Origin: a bacterium
Lineage (GTDB): Bacteria; Oederibacteriota; CAKKQC01
Direction of reading: 5' to 3'
Length of the DNA stretch: 64,000 nt
Assembly: GCA_919901855.1 (NCBI GenBank)
Contig: CAKKQC010000037.1
Location: 1 to 64,000 of the forward strand
Below the pieces are notes generated by a model. That model did not search any database. It was given only the letters and a program-made list of their open reading frames with translations, and was not told the origin of the DNA. The position numbers and the translations under genes were made by a program. Below, piece by piece: positions 47,783-56,266 of the stretch. Every line of letters starts with the position of its first letter. The stretch's first letter is position 1.

Positions 47783-48981
47783 GGCGGGGGGCGCTCCTCG
47801 CGTGCCTGCTGGCGGCGACGGCGCAATCCGCCACGCTCGCGGACGAGACCCTGTACCCGGCCCGCCAGGTCCGGGGCGCCCTGCTGCTCCGCGGCGTCAC
47901 GGCGCGGCCGGCGGCCATGGGCGGGGCGGGCGCGGCGCTCGCGGACGGCGCGGCGGCGCCCGCCGTGAACCCGGCGGGGCTGGGGACGGTCGGGGCGCTC
48001 TCGGCCCTCGTCGAGTACGGCAGCCTCGGGAACGGGGCGGGGCTCACGTGCGCGGCGGGCGCGATGCCGGCGGGGCCCGGCGTGGCGGGGCTGGGCGTGG
48101 TCGCGCTCATGTACGGCGCCTACGAGGTCAGGAACGCGGCGGGGGACCTGGCCGGCACGGCGAGCGCGACGGACGTCGCGGTGACGGCGGCCTGGGCGGT
48201 GGCCAACCCGCCCTGGTTCCTCGGGCGCGGCACCAGCGGCGTGGCCCTCGAGGTCGTGAGCGATGCCGGCGGCACGCTGCCGGGAGTGAGCGCCGGGGTC
48301 GCGTTGCCCGCCGGGGCGTTCGGGTTCGGGCTGGCGGTCCAGCACCTGGGGCCGCGCGGGGACGGCGCGCTTCCCGCCCTCGTGCGGGCGGGCGCGGCGT
48401 ATGACTTCGTGCCGGGACTCCGGGCGGCGGCGGACTTCGGGATGCCCCTCGTGACGCGGCGGCCGTGGGTCGCGGCCGGCGCCGAGTACGCGCCGCTGGC
48501 CGCGCTCGCCCTGCGGGTCGGCTACCGGCTCGGGTTCTCCTCCGACGAGCTCGGCGGGCTGGCGGGGCTGGGCGCCGGGTTCGGCGTGGCGCTCAAGGGG
48601 TTCGGGCTGGACTACGCGTTCCAGCCGTTCGGCGTGCTCGCGCTCACGCACCGGATCTCGCTCAGGTGGACGGGCACCGGGGCGGCCGCGCCGTCGTCCA
48701 CGCCGGTCACCAAGTCCGAGGCGTCGGCGTCCGCCGACGTCCTCTATTCCGAGGCCGCGTCCCTGTACGCGGCCGGCCGGTACGACGAGGCGCTGGCGAA
48801 ATCGGCCGAAGCCGTGCGGGTCGCGCGCGCGCACTGGCAGGCCTGGCAGATGGCCGGGAACTGCCGGTGGGCGAAGGGCGACCGCCCGGGGGCGCTGGAG
48901 GCCTACGGCAAGTCGCTGGAGATCAATCCCGGAAACGACCAACTCAAGGCGTTCGTGGACCAGATCCGGAACCAGCCCTAG
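47779..48981 (+). CDS. PorV/UPF0164-like barrel protein with C-terminal TPRs
   Basis: A 400-residue protein. Signal peptide (ALLACLLAATAQSATLA), then the PorV-like opening RPAAMGGAGAALADGAAAPAVNPAGL and barrel strands up to about residue 298 (FGVLALTHRISLRWTG). The last 85 residues add two tetratricopeptide-like repeats (EAASLYAAGRYDEALAKSAEA; NCRWAKGDRPGALEAYGKSL). In the other two PorV-like proteins here the C-terminus lacks TPRs. The TPR tail may bind peptidoglycan-associated or secretion partners in the periplasm (inference). The start is GTG 47779, overlapping the S8 protease stop. Confidence 0.75.
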   Translation: MRRGALLACLLAATAQSATLADETLYPARQVRGALLLRGVTARPAAMGGAGAALADGAAAPAVNPAGLGTVGALSALVEYGSLGNGAGLTCAAGAMPAGPGVAGLGVVALMYGAYEVRNAAGDLAGTASATDVAVTAAWAVANPPWFLGRGTSGVALEVVSDAGGTLPGVSAGVALPAGAFGFGLAVQHLGPRGDGALPALVRAGAAYDFVPGLRAAADFGMPLVTRRPWVAAGAEYAPLAALALRVGYRLGFSSDELGGLAGLGAGFGVALKGFGLDYAFQPFGVLALTHRISLRWTGTGAAAPSSTPVTKSEASASADVLYSEAASLYAAGRYDEALAKSAEAVRVARAHWQAWQMAGNCRWAKGDRPGALEAYGKSLEINPGNDQLKAFVDQIRNQP

Positions 48982-48990
48982 AGTCGGGGG

Positions 48991-51438
48991 CTATTTCCTC
49001 CGGATATCCTCGACGATGCCGCGGATGGACGGAGCCATGGGAGAGTCGGGGGATAGCGCGAGGAACCGGTCGAACGAGCGCAGCGCACCTATCCGGTCGC
49101 CCGCCGCCAGCCGGGCCTGCCCGAGGTAGAACCATGCGGCGCCCAGATCCGGGTGGGCGCGCGCCAGTCGCTCGAGCAGGTCGCGCGCGGCGTCGAAGCG
49201 CCGCACCTCCATCCAGCCCGCGGCCTGGCTGACCAGGAGGCCGGTCTCGGCCGGATCCAGGTCCCGCAGCCGCGCGACGTAAGGTCCGGCCTCGTCGTAC
49301 CGGGACCGGCCCTGGAGCACCCGGACGACGCGCCGCTGGGCATCCGCCCAGTCGGGCGCGAGCGCGGCGGCCATCTCGAACAGCCGCAGCCGCAGGCCGT
49401 CGGCCTCGGGGTTGCCCGGGAGGGCCTCGCCCTGCGCGATCGCGGCGGCCGCGAACGCCCGGTCCGCGCTTTGGACGGCGCCGGCCAGGTCCCTCCGGTC
49501 CAGCCGCTCGATCGCGCGGGCGGCCGCGGGATCGCGGTTGAACGGCGCGCGGGACATGGTCTCGCGGAGCAGGCCGGCGGCGGCCTCCGTGGCGCCGATG
49601 CGGAGCTGGTAGCGCAGGCAGTCGAGGTGGAGCTCGACGGACGCGGGGTCGAGGGCGAACGCCTTCTGCCACGCGGCGACGGCGTCGGCCGGACGGCCGG
49701 TCTCGGCGTAGAGCATCGCCAGCGCCCCCCAAGCCGGGGCCTGGTACGGGATGAGCCGGAGCCTGCTACGCAGGAGCCGCTCGCGGTCCGCGGTGCCCGT
49801 CCCGGAACTCGCGCGGCCGAGGTCCTGGGCCCAGATCTCGACCATCGTCCGGTGGATCGGGAGGCTTGCCCCCGGCGACAGCCAGCTCCGGTCGCTCACG
49901 GCGCGCAGCGCCTCGACCGGCCGCCCGGGGCGATCCGTCCCGCACGACGCCGTGCGCGCCATGAACAGGTTTCCGACGCTGCGGAAGAGGTCCCCGGGCG
50001 CCATGGCGCTCGAGAGGCCGCTCACGACGAAGCAGAGCCCCGGGTTGTCCGCCACGAGCCGCCGCAGGATCGTGAACCCCGAGTCGTCCTCCGTGAACCG
50101 CAGCACGGCGCCGGGCAGGAGCGCGGCCGCCCAGGGGCGGTAGTGCCGGCGCACGACGAACTGGCCGGGGCCGAGCCGGACGGGCGCCTGGAGGGGCACG
50201 AGATCCGCGCGGACCCCGAGGGCCTCCTGGAAGTACCGGAGCGCGAACATGTCGTAGTCGAAACACCCGATGAACACGGCTCCCCGGGGCGCGAGCGCGA
50301 GCTGGCCCCGGTTGTAGTCGTGGACGAGGAAGTGGCGGGAGGCGTCCTGGGCCGGGGCGCGCGAGGCCGCCCAGCCGTAGAGCGCCGCCGCCATCGCGAA
50401 CGCGGCGGCCGAGGCGACCGCCCTCCACCCGGCCAGGAGCTTGAGGCCGGCGTCGGCGGCCACGCCGGCGCCGAGCGCGAGGAGCAGGAAGGCGTCCTGG
50501 TGGTAGACGGCGGCGAGCGAGGGCGGGAGCAGGAAGCGCGAGTTGAACGCGGCCGAAACCCCGAGCGCGCCGAGCACGGCCGCGCCGGCGGCTGGACGGC
50601 GCCGGGCGAGGAGGACGAGCCCGGCTATTCCGAGCAGGAGCCCGGGCCATGTGAGTTCGCGGGGGAAGTAGCCGAGGTGGTCGCGCCAGGTCGCGCGCTC
50701 GAGGTTCGTCCCCGACGCGAACCGGGCGGCGTAGTAGCGGACGCGCAGGTAATCGAGGAGGGCCCCGGCCCGGTACGGCTCGCACCAGTTGATCGAGCGC
50801 AGCCCCCCGGCCTCGGCGCGGTGGAGGGCGTCGGACCGGATCGCGGTGTAGACCGGCTTGACCGAGAGCGGCAGGAAGGCCAGCATGGCAGCGACGCACG
50901 CCGCCCGGACCGTCATCCGGCCGCGGTTCCTCCACAGGGGCAGGGCGAGCACGGGAAGGAGGAAGACGGCGATCGAGTGGTGGGCGAAGGCGAGGGACCA
51001 CCCGAATATCGCCCGCAGGTGGCCGGTCCCCTCCGGGAGGCAGAGGCGCAGGACGAAGGCCGCGAGCGCGAGCTGGAGCGCGTATTTCTCGAGCATGGTC
51101 GCCTGCCACCAGGCGAGCGGAGTCACGGCGAACAGGGCCGCGCCGAGCGCCGCGGCGGTCCGGGACGCGCCCAGCCGTCCCAGGGTCGACCACAGGCAGG
51201 CCACGGCGAAGGCGCCCGCGGCGGCGGACACGAGCCCGGCGCGGAACATGAGCGACCCGGCGGGAACACCCACGGCGAGCCGGACGAGCATGGCGAGGAC
51301 GGGATAGCCGGGCGGGTGCGTGATGTCGAGGCGAAGCCCGGCGAGCAGGAGCTCGGCCGTGTCCCCGGCCGTGATGGTGGGGCAGAGCGTCGTCAGGTAG
51401 AGGGCGAAGCTCGCGAGCCAGACCAGGGCGAAACCCAT
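48991..51438 (-). CDS. DUF2723 polytopic membrane protein with C-terminal TPRs
   Basis: An 815-residue protein. The N-terminal half has about ten helices and opens with the DUF2723 signature YLTTLCPTITAGDTAEL, continuing to HPPGYPVLAML. That segment resembles the catalytic loop of GT-C glycosyl/mannosyltransferases. The C-terminal 320 residues are soluble with TPR-like repeats (GALAMLYAETGRPADAVAAW; AWFYLGQARLAAGDRIGALRSF). Probable role: lipid-linked sugar transfer to proteins or glycans in the periplasm, as suggested for DUF2723 proteins. The start ATG is divergent from the methyltransferase gene, 27 bases apart. The stop is 9 bases from the convergent PorV-TPR gene. Confidence 0.78.
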   Translation of the reverse strand: MGFALVWLASFALYLTTLCPTITAGDTAELLLAGLRLDITHPPGYPVLAMLVRLAVGVPAGSLMFRAGLVSAAAGAFAVACLWSTLGRLGASRTAAALGAALFAVTPLAWWQATMLEKYALQLALAAFVLRLCLPEGTGHLRAIFGWSLAFAHHSIAVFLLPVLALPLWRNRGRMTVRAACVAAMLAFLPLSVKPVYTAIRSDALHRAEAGGLRSINWCEPYRAGALLDYLRVRYYAARFASGTNLERATWRDHLGYFPRELTWPGLLLGIAGLVLLARRRPAAGAAVLGALGVSAAFNSRFLLPPSLAAVYHQDAFLLLALGAGVAADAGLKLLAGWRAVASAAAFAMAAALYGWAASRAPAQDASRHFLVHDYNRGQLALAPRGAVFIGCFDYDMFALRYFQEALGVRADLVPLQAPVRLGPGQFVVRRHYRPWAAALLPGAVLRFTEDDSGFTILRRLVADNPGLCFVVSGLSSAMAPGDLFRSVGNLFMARTASCGTDRPGRPVEALRAVSDRSWLSPGASLPIHRTMVEIWAQDLGRASSGTGTADRERLLRSRLRLIPYQAPAWGALAMLYAETGRPADAVAAWQKAFALDPASVELHLDCLRYQLRIGATEAAAGLLRETMSRAPFNRDPAAARAIERLDRRDLAGAVQSADRAFAAAAIAQGEALPGNPEADGLRLRLFEMAAALAPDWADAQRRVVRVLQGRSRYDEAGPYVARLRDLDPAETGLLVSQAAGWMEVRRFDAARDLLERLARAHPDLGAAWFYLGQARLAAGDRIGALRSFDRFLALSPDSPMAPSIRGIVEDIRRK

Positions 51439-51451
51439 GTGACTCCCATGT

Positions 51452-51457
51452 TACACT
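51452..51457 (+). promoter_or_regulatory. Extended -10 box in divergent promoter region
   Basis: TGTTACACT: TACACT lies 8 bases before the ATG at 51466, indicating that start rather than the in-frame ATG at 51448. On the opposite strand TAACAT (51448-51453) is 9 bases before the DUF2723 start, so the two promoters overlap. Confidence 0.45.
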
Positions 51458-51465
51458 CCCGGGTG

Positions 51466-52212
51466 ATGCCGAACTTCCCGCCCCTGCGCCGGTACGTGTT
51501 CTCGGTCGTGGACCGGTGGGCAGCGCGCCACGGGCTCGGGTCCCCGTTCCTCGAGGTCGGGTGCGGGACGGGGACGCTCTCCGCTCATCTCGCCGCGCGC
51601 GGTTGGACCGGGGTCGCGCTCGACTCGTCACCGGAGGCGCTCGCGCGGGCGAAGACCCTCCTCGCGCCGTTCCCGGGGGTCGCCGTCCACGACGGCGTCC
51701 TCGAGACCGTCGAGGGGCGCGTCTTCCGCACCGCCTTCGTCATGGACGTGATCGAGCACGTCAGGGACGACGTGGGGCTGTTGCGGGCGCTGGCGGAGCG
51801 CCTCGAGCCGGGCGGCTGGCTCGTCCTGCTCGTGCCGGTCAACCCCGCCGAGTGGCGGCGGGACGACGTCCTCTACGGCCACTACCGCCGGTACGCGTGG
51901 GACGAGGTCCAGGCCAAGCTCCGTGAGGCCGGGTTCGAGCCCACAGCCCGCTGGAACGTGACCGTGCCGTGGTTCTGGGCCATGCGCCGGCTCTACCTCG
52001 CGGTCCTGCCGGCGCGGCCCGACGGCCGGGGCCAGGACCAGCTCACGGCGGCCTCGTCGATCTACAACCCCTGGGACTGGCACGGACCATTGAGGTGGGC
52101 GGGGAAGTTCCTGGGGTTGGGGCTGTGGTGGTGGCTGCCGTTCCGGATCCTTGATCTCTTCGCGAACAGCCGGCGCGGCCACGCGGCGATGTTTCTGGCG
52201 AGGAAACGGTAA
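51466..52212 (+). CDS. Class I SAM-dependent methyltransferase
   Basis: A 248-residue methyltransferase: motif I FLEVGCGTGTLSAHLA (about residues 27-42), acidic ribose ligand in GVALDSSPEA, FVMDVIEHVRDD as motif IV, and LEPGGWLVLLVPV. The C-terminal region has a hydrophobic amphipathic stretch (FLGLGLWWWLPFRILDLF) that may touch the membrane, as in lipid or polyprenyl-linked substrate methyltransferases. It overlaps the next gene by one base (TAATG). Confidence 0.82.
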   Translation: MPNFPPLRRYVFSVVDRWAARHGLGSPFLEVGCGTGTLSAHLAARGWTGVALDSSPEALARAKTLLAPFPGVAVHDGVLETVEGRVFRTAFVMDVIEHVRDDVGLLRALAERLEPGGWLVLLVPVNPAEWRRDDVLYGHYRRYAWDEVQAKLREAGFEPTARWNVTVPWFWAMRRLYLAVLPARPDGRGQDQLTAASSIYNPWDWHGPLRWAGKFLGLGLWWWLPFRILDLFANSRRGHAAMFLARKR

Positions 52213-53018
52213 TGGTTCTCGGCCACTGCCACGTCGGCCCGCCCGGATACTTCCGGGAGATGTGGGACCAATGCCCGGAACGTTACGGGCTGCCCGAACA
52301 ACTTCGCCTCTATTTGGGCGAGCTGGGGTTCGACCGGGCGGTCGTGTTCGCCCCGTTCCAGGAGTGGATGGCCGGTGACCCGAACGCGTGGCTGCTCAAG
52401 ACGATCCGCGGAGACCTCCGGTTCATTCCGTGGATCACGATCAACGGCACCGGCGAGCTCGCGCTCGAGACCCTGCGGGAGCACGGCCCCAGGGGGGCCC
52501 GGGGCATCAAGTTCCATCCCGCGATCATCAAGGTCGCGATCAACGATCGCGCGCTCGAGCCGTTCTACGGCCTGGCCGAGCGCTGGCGGCTGCCCCTCCT
52601 GTATCACACCGGCCCGCACGGCTGGGAGATCGCGAAGTACAACCCCCTGCTCGTGGACCAGGTGGCCCAGCGCCACCCCGACCTGCCGCTGATCGTCGAG
52701 CACTTGGGCGGCCGCGCCTTTGTCCGTGAGACCTTCGCGGTCATGGAGAACAACGCGAACGTCTATGGGGGATTCACGACCTGCCTCAACGAGGACGCGG
52801 GGTGGCATGTGCCCGCCGACGAGATCAGGGCCCTGTTGAAGCGATTCGGCGCGTCCCGGTTCTGCTTCGGGTCGGACTTCCCGTACAACACCGTCGAGCA
52901 GAACAAGAAGGCGTTGGCGGTGCTCAAGGGCTTTAGGCTCCCGGCCGCCGACTTGGGCCTCATCCTGTCGGGCAACCTCGAGCGGCTCAACGCCGCCGTC
53001 AAGGTCCCCGGGGCGTAG
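52212..53018 (+). CDS. Amidohydrolase-2-family metal-dependent hydrolase
   Basis: A 268-residue TIM-barrel protein. Metal-site residues are visible: HCH at residues 5-7, Lys100 in GIKFHP, His132 in LLYHTGPHG, His164 in IVEHLGG and Asp222 in CFGSDFPYN. The family hydrolyses or decarboxylates small aromatic or cyclic acids; specificity unknown. It is cotranscribed with the methyltransferase. A perfect 9-bp hairpin begins on its stop codon. Confidence 0.82.
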   Translation: MVLGHCHVGPPGYFREMWDQCPERYGLPEQLRLYLGELGFDRAVVFAPFQEWMAGDPNAWLLKTIRGDLRFIPWITINGTGELALETLREHGPRGARGIKFHPAIIKVAINDRALEPFYGLAERWRLPLLYHTGPHGWEIAKYNPLLVDQVAQRHPDLPLIVEHLGGRAFVRETFAVMENNANVYGGFTTCLNEDAGWHVPADEIRALLKRFGASRFCFGSDFPYNTVEQNKKALAVLKGFRLPAADLGLILSGNLERLNAAVKVPGA

Positions 53019-53040
53019 CCGGCGGGTTCCTCCCGCCGGC
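53018..53040 (+). terminator. Hairpin between convergent genes
   Basis: GCCGGCGGG (53018-53026) pairs perfectly with CCCGCCGGC (53032-53040) around TTCCT, starting at the last base of the amidohydrolase stop. No T-run follows, so it is a probable but not classical terminator. Confidence 0.45.
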
Positions 53041-53069
53041 CCTGAGCGACCGGAGGGATTCGAAGGGCT

Positions 53070-54002
53070 CTATCCTCCCGAAATATCGTCGACGCGGGCG
53101 AAGAGGGAGCGGAGCCGGGCGGTCACCGCGGAGTCGAGCGGCGGGCGGCGGAACGAGGCCGCGTTCGCCTCGAGGTGGGCGATGTCGCCCGTGCCGACGA
53201 GGACGGTGTGGATGCCGGGCTCGTCGCGGCAGAACCGGTAGGCGGCGTCGGGGAGGTCGAGGGCGCCGCCGGAGCGCACGAGCGCGAGGAGAGATTCGGG
53301 GGTGAGCCCGGGGTCCACGAGCCCGCGTCCCACGAGGTCCGCGAGCGTCTCGGCCAGCTTCGCCGGCCGGCTGAAGGCCGAACGGACCGCGAACATGTCC
53401 AGGATGCCGATGTTCTTCTTCATCGCTTCCGCCAGCACCCGGTCGCGGGCCGACTGGTTCAGGATGCTGAACCCGACCATGAAGACGTCCCACCACGCGT
53501 CGCGGACCGCGAGGGAAAGCATCTCGTGGCCCCGGTCGGAGCCGAACGCCTCGGTCAGCCCGATCCACCGGAGCTTGCCCTCGGTCCGCAGGCGCAGGAG
53601 GACCGGGAGCACCTCGTCCACGACCCGGGGGTAGAGTGCGGCGGGGACGGCGTGGAGGAAATAGACGTCCACGTGGTCCGTCTCGAGGCGCGTGAGGCTC
53701 GCCTCGATCGCGGCGGTGACGGCGGCGGGGTCGAGGTGCGCTTCCTCCCAGGCGCTCTTCTTGGTCGAGATGACGACCGAGTCCCGGGGGACGTTCCCGA
53801 GCGCGCGGCCGATTATCGCCTCGGTGCCGTAGGACTCGGCGGAGTCGAAGAGGGTGACGCCCAGGTCGAGCGCGCGGCGAACGACGGCCTCGGACTCCGC
53901 GAGAGTTCGACCCGTGCCGGCGCCCAGCCGGCTGGCGCCGCCGCCGCCAAGTCCCATGCGGCTGGTCTGGAGTCCCGTGCGTCCGAGGATCATGCCATCC
54001 AT
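53070..54002 (-). CDS. Aldo/keto reductase
   Basis: A 310-residue TIM-barrel oxidoreductase with the catalytic tetrad Asp53 and Tyr58 (TLFDSAESYG), Lys81 or Lys82 (ISTKKSAW) and His117 (VYFLHAVP). It uses NADPH to reduce a carbonyl; substrate unknown. The opening MILGRTGLQTSRMGLGG is typical of the family; ATG 53993 is an alternative start. It overlaps the preceding GT-C-like gene by one base (TAATG) and is the last gene of that run. Confidence 0.85.
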   Translation of the reverse strand: MDGMILGRTGLQTSRMGLGGGGASRLGAGTGRTLAESEAVVRRALDLGVTLFDSAESYGTEAIIGRALGNVPRDSVVISTKKSAWEEAHLDPAAVTAAIEASLTRLETDHVDVYFLHAVPAALYPRVVDEVLPVLLRLRTEGKLRWIGLTEAFGSDRGHEMLSLAVRDAWWDVFMVGFSILNQSARDRVLAEAMKKNIGILDMFAVRSAFSRPAKLAETLADLVGRGLVDPGLTPESLLALVRSGGALDLPDAAYRFCRDEPGIHTVLVGTGDIAHLEANAASFRRPPLDSAVTARLRSLFARVDDISGG

Positions 54003-56266
54003 TAGTGTATCTCCACGTTGCCGGTGCCGCGCGCGAGGACCTCGAGCGCCTCGGCGATCCCGGTCCGGTGCTCGGGGTAGAGCTCGGCGGCCCGGCGGAG
54101 CGCGGCGATACCCTCCGCCCGCCGTCCGACGCCGAGCGCGGCGGCGGCGTAGATGGACCAGTTCTCGTCGTCGACCATGCCCGCCAGGCACCCGGGGCGG
54201 GCCCACCGCCAGGTCAGATCCATGCGGCGCTCGGCGAAGGCCTGCCAGGCGACCTTGTTCTTCACCCACAGGACCCCGGGCAGGAGCGCGGCGAGACGGC
54301 CCAGTTCGCGGCGCACCGCGGCGGCGTCCTCCCGGCGCTCGGCCTGCCACACCTCGCGCATGACGCCCTCGGCGCCGGGCAGGTAGAAGACCGGGTCGCG
54401 GGAGGGGAGCGGCCGGGCGAGGACCTCGTAGAGGTAGAACCCGCCGTTGGGATGGTCCGAGTGCGCGGGCGAACGCGCGATGCGGAGCCGGGCGCGGACG
54501 AACGAGGCGTAGTCCCGGGCCATCCGGTCGGTCCACGGGAACCAGTCGTGGACGTCGCGCTGGAACCCCGCGGTCACGAAGTTGTACGCGACGTGCGTGA
54601 TCCCGAGCTGGCGGAAGCGCTTGGCCAGCTCCCCGGGACCGCGGGCGTCGCGCGCGAGCGTCCAGCCGAGCGGCATAGGTCCGATCGCGGTCGACAGCAC
54701 GATCCGGCAGCCGAACCGGTAGGCGCGCTGCTCGCTCGCCAGGAGGAGGACGCGGGGCCCCGCGATGCGGACGGCGGCCTGGACCGCGGCGAGTTCCCCC
54801 GTGGACCGCGCGAGGAACGCGGCGGGCGACTCGGCGCCGAGCAGGCACGGCAGGGGGGCCAGGCTCGCGATCCCGGCGACGGCGCCCGCGATCGGAACGG
54901 CGCCGGCCAGCATGAGCACGGCGATGGAGAGCGCGCGGAGGCGAGGGACCATCGCTTCGAGGAAGCGGGGGAGCGCGAGGGCGGCCGAGACGGCTACGAG
55001 GAAGTCCGCGGGGATGGGGAACCGCTCCATCCTCCCCACCTTGATGAAGAGGACCTCCAGGAGGAGTCCGAGTCCGAGAATCCGCCGGCTCGCGGCCGGG
55101 GCGCCCGGCCGGACCGCGAGTAACGCCGCGAGGGAGAGGCCCGGGGCCGAGGTGGCGAGCCGCGCGAGCGCGTACGCGGCCGCCCCGCCCCACGTGGTGG
55201 TGCCCGGGGGGGCGAAAGCCTCGACGTAGCCTCCGCGGAAAACCTCGGAGCTCCCGGGAAGCCAGCCGAGGGTGGGGAAGACTCCCGTGAGCGCGAAGAA
55301 CAGCGGGTTCCCGGTGAACCACCAGTTCTTGAGCCACCAGGGGAGGAGCGGGAGGGCGGCGATCCACGCGCCGGCCAGCAATAGGGCCGCCCGCCGGGGC
55401 GGCTCGCCGCGGCGCAGCCACCCCCACAGCGGCACCGCGGGCGCGGCGAGCACGAACGTGAGCTTGAACGCGGCCGCGAGACCCAGACAGCCCCACGCCA
55501 GCCCCGGCCGCCGGCGGTCCGCGGCGAGCAGCGCGGCGGCGAACGCGGCCAGTGCGAGCAGGTCGGGCTTGGCGATCCGGAGGTCGAAGAGCACGCGCGA
55601 GGAGGCGAGGAGAAGCGCCGCGACCAGCCAGCCCGGCTTCGTGCCGGTTCCGAGCCCGGCCAGCGGCAGGAGCGCGGCGGCGGCGAGGAACCCGGCCGCG
55701 AGCGGGAGCACCCGGGCCGCCGCGTCGTTTCCGGTCACCACGGACCAGCCGAAGAGCAGTTCGCCGGGCAGGGGCAGTTTGAACGTGACGCCGAAAGCGT
55801 CCGAGGAGATCCGGTGGGCGACGAGGAACTGCTCGGGAGCGGCGAGGTGGTAGATGAGGCAGTCCGTGGAGATCTCGGGCAGGAATACCATGGGGAGGGT
55901 GACCCCGAGGACGGCGGCCAGCAGGACGTTCGCGGCGACTCCGGGGGCAGGACGCGCGCCCTGGGCGCGCGATGGTCGCCTCGGGCGACCTAACGCCACC
56001 CGCGCGATCCCGCCCGCCGCGCCGGCCGCGACCAGCGCCGCGTAGACCGGCGGCTGGAAGAGCCCGGCCAGGCCGGCCCCGAGCAGCAGGAGGCTCGCGG
56101 TGCCCGCGCCGACGACCAGCCCGAAGACCGCGCCGGCGGGCCAGGCGCCGCGCGGGGCCCGGAGCCAGCGGGCGCCGGGCACGGAAGCGCCGGCGAGCGC
56201 GAGGAGCAGGATTGCGGAAGAGGCCGCCGCGGCCCCATCGGCGGCGAGGGCGGCGGGGAGGCTCAT
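54002..56266 (-). CDS. GT-C-like polytopic membrane protein with soluble C-terminal domain
   Basis: A 754-residue protein with about 12 helices followed by a soluble part of about 280 residues ending in TPR-like repeats (GVGRRAEGIAALRRAAELYP). The segment EISTDCLIYHLAAPEQFLVAHR after the third or fourth helix resembles the periplasmic loop of GT-C/GT39 family members and matches ETSYDALQYHLALPARFLAR in the gene upstream, so the two are paralogues. Probably a lipid-linked sugar transferase; no activity can be assigned. The start is the ATG overlapping the upstream stop. Two palindromes at 55953-55990 lie in frame in a charged loop. Confidence 0.7.
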   Translation of the reverse strand: MSLPAALAADGAAAASSAILLLALAGASVPGARWLRAPRGAWPAGAVFGLVVGAGTASLLLLGAGLAGLFQPPVYAALVAAGAAGGIARVALGRPRRPSRAQGARPAPGVAANVLLAAVLGVTLPMVFLPEISTDCLIYHLAAPEQFLVAHRISSDAFGVTFKLPLPGELLFGWSVVTGNDAAARVLPLAAGFLAAAALLPLAGLGTGTKPGWLVAALLLASSRVLFDLRIAKPDLLALAAFAAALLAADRRRPGLAWGCLGLAAAFKLTFVLAAPAVPLWGWLRRGEPPRRAALLLAGAWIAALPLLPWWLKNWWFTGNPLFFALTGVFPTLGWLPGSSEVFRGGYVEAFAPPGTTTWGGAAAYALARLATSAPGLSLAALLAVRPGAPAASRRILGLGLLLEVLFIKVGRMERFPIPADFLVAVSAALALPRFLEAMVPRLRALSIAVLMLAGAVPIAGAVAGIASLAPLPCLLGAESPAAFLARSTGELAAVQAAVRIAGPRVLLLASEQRAYRFGCRIVLSTAIGPMPLGWTLARDARGPGELAKRFRQLGITHVAYNFVTAGFQRDVHDWFPWTDRMARDYASFVRARLRIARSPAHSDHPNGGFYLYEVLARPLPSRDPVFYLPGAEGVMREVWQAERREDAAAVRRELGRLAALLPGVLWVKNKVAWQAFAERRMDLTWRWARPGCLAGMVDDENWSIYAAAALGVGRRAEGIAALRRAAELYPEHRTGIAEALEVLARGTGNVEIH
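55953..55990 (+). repeat. Twin palindromes inside a coding region
   Basis: CGCGCGCCC-T-GGGCGCGCG (55953-55971) is followed two bases later by GGTCGCC-TCG-GGCGACC (55974-55990). Both arm pairs are perfect. They encode an Arg/Pro/Ala-rich loop between helices of the GT-C-like protein. Confidence 0.5.

Noticed and set aside
53018-53040. Classical Rho-independent terminators
   Set aside because: Strong hairpins exist here and at 38191, 28671 and 59240, but none is followed by a clean T-run on the strand of the gene it would end, so they are reported as hairpins or weak terminators only.
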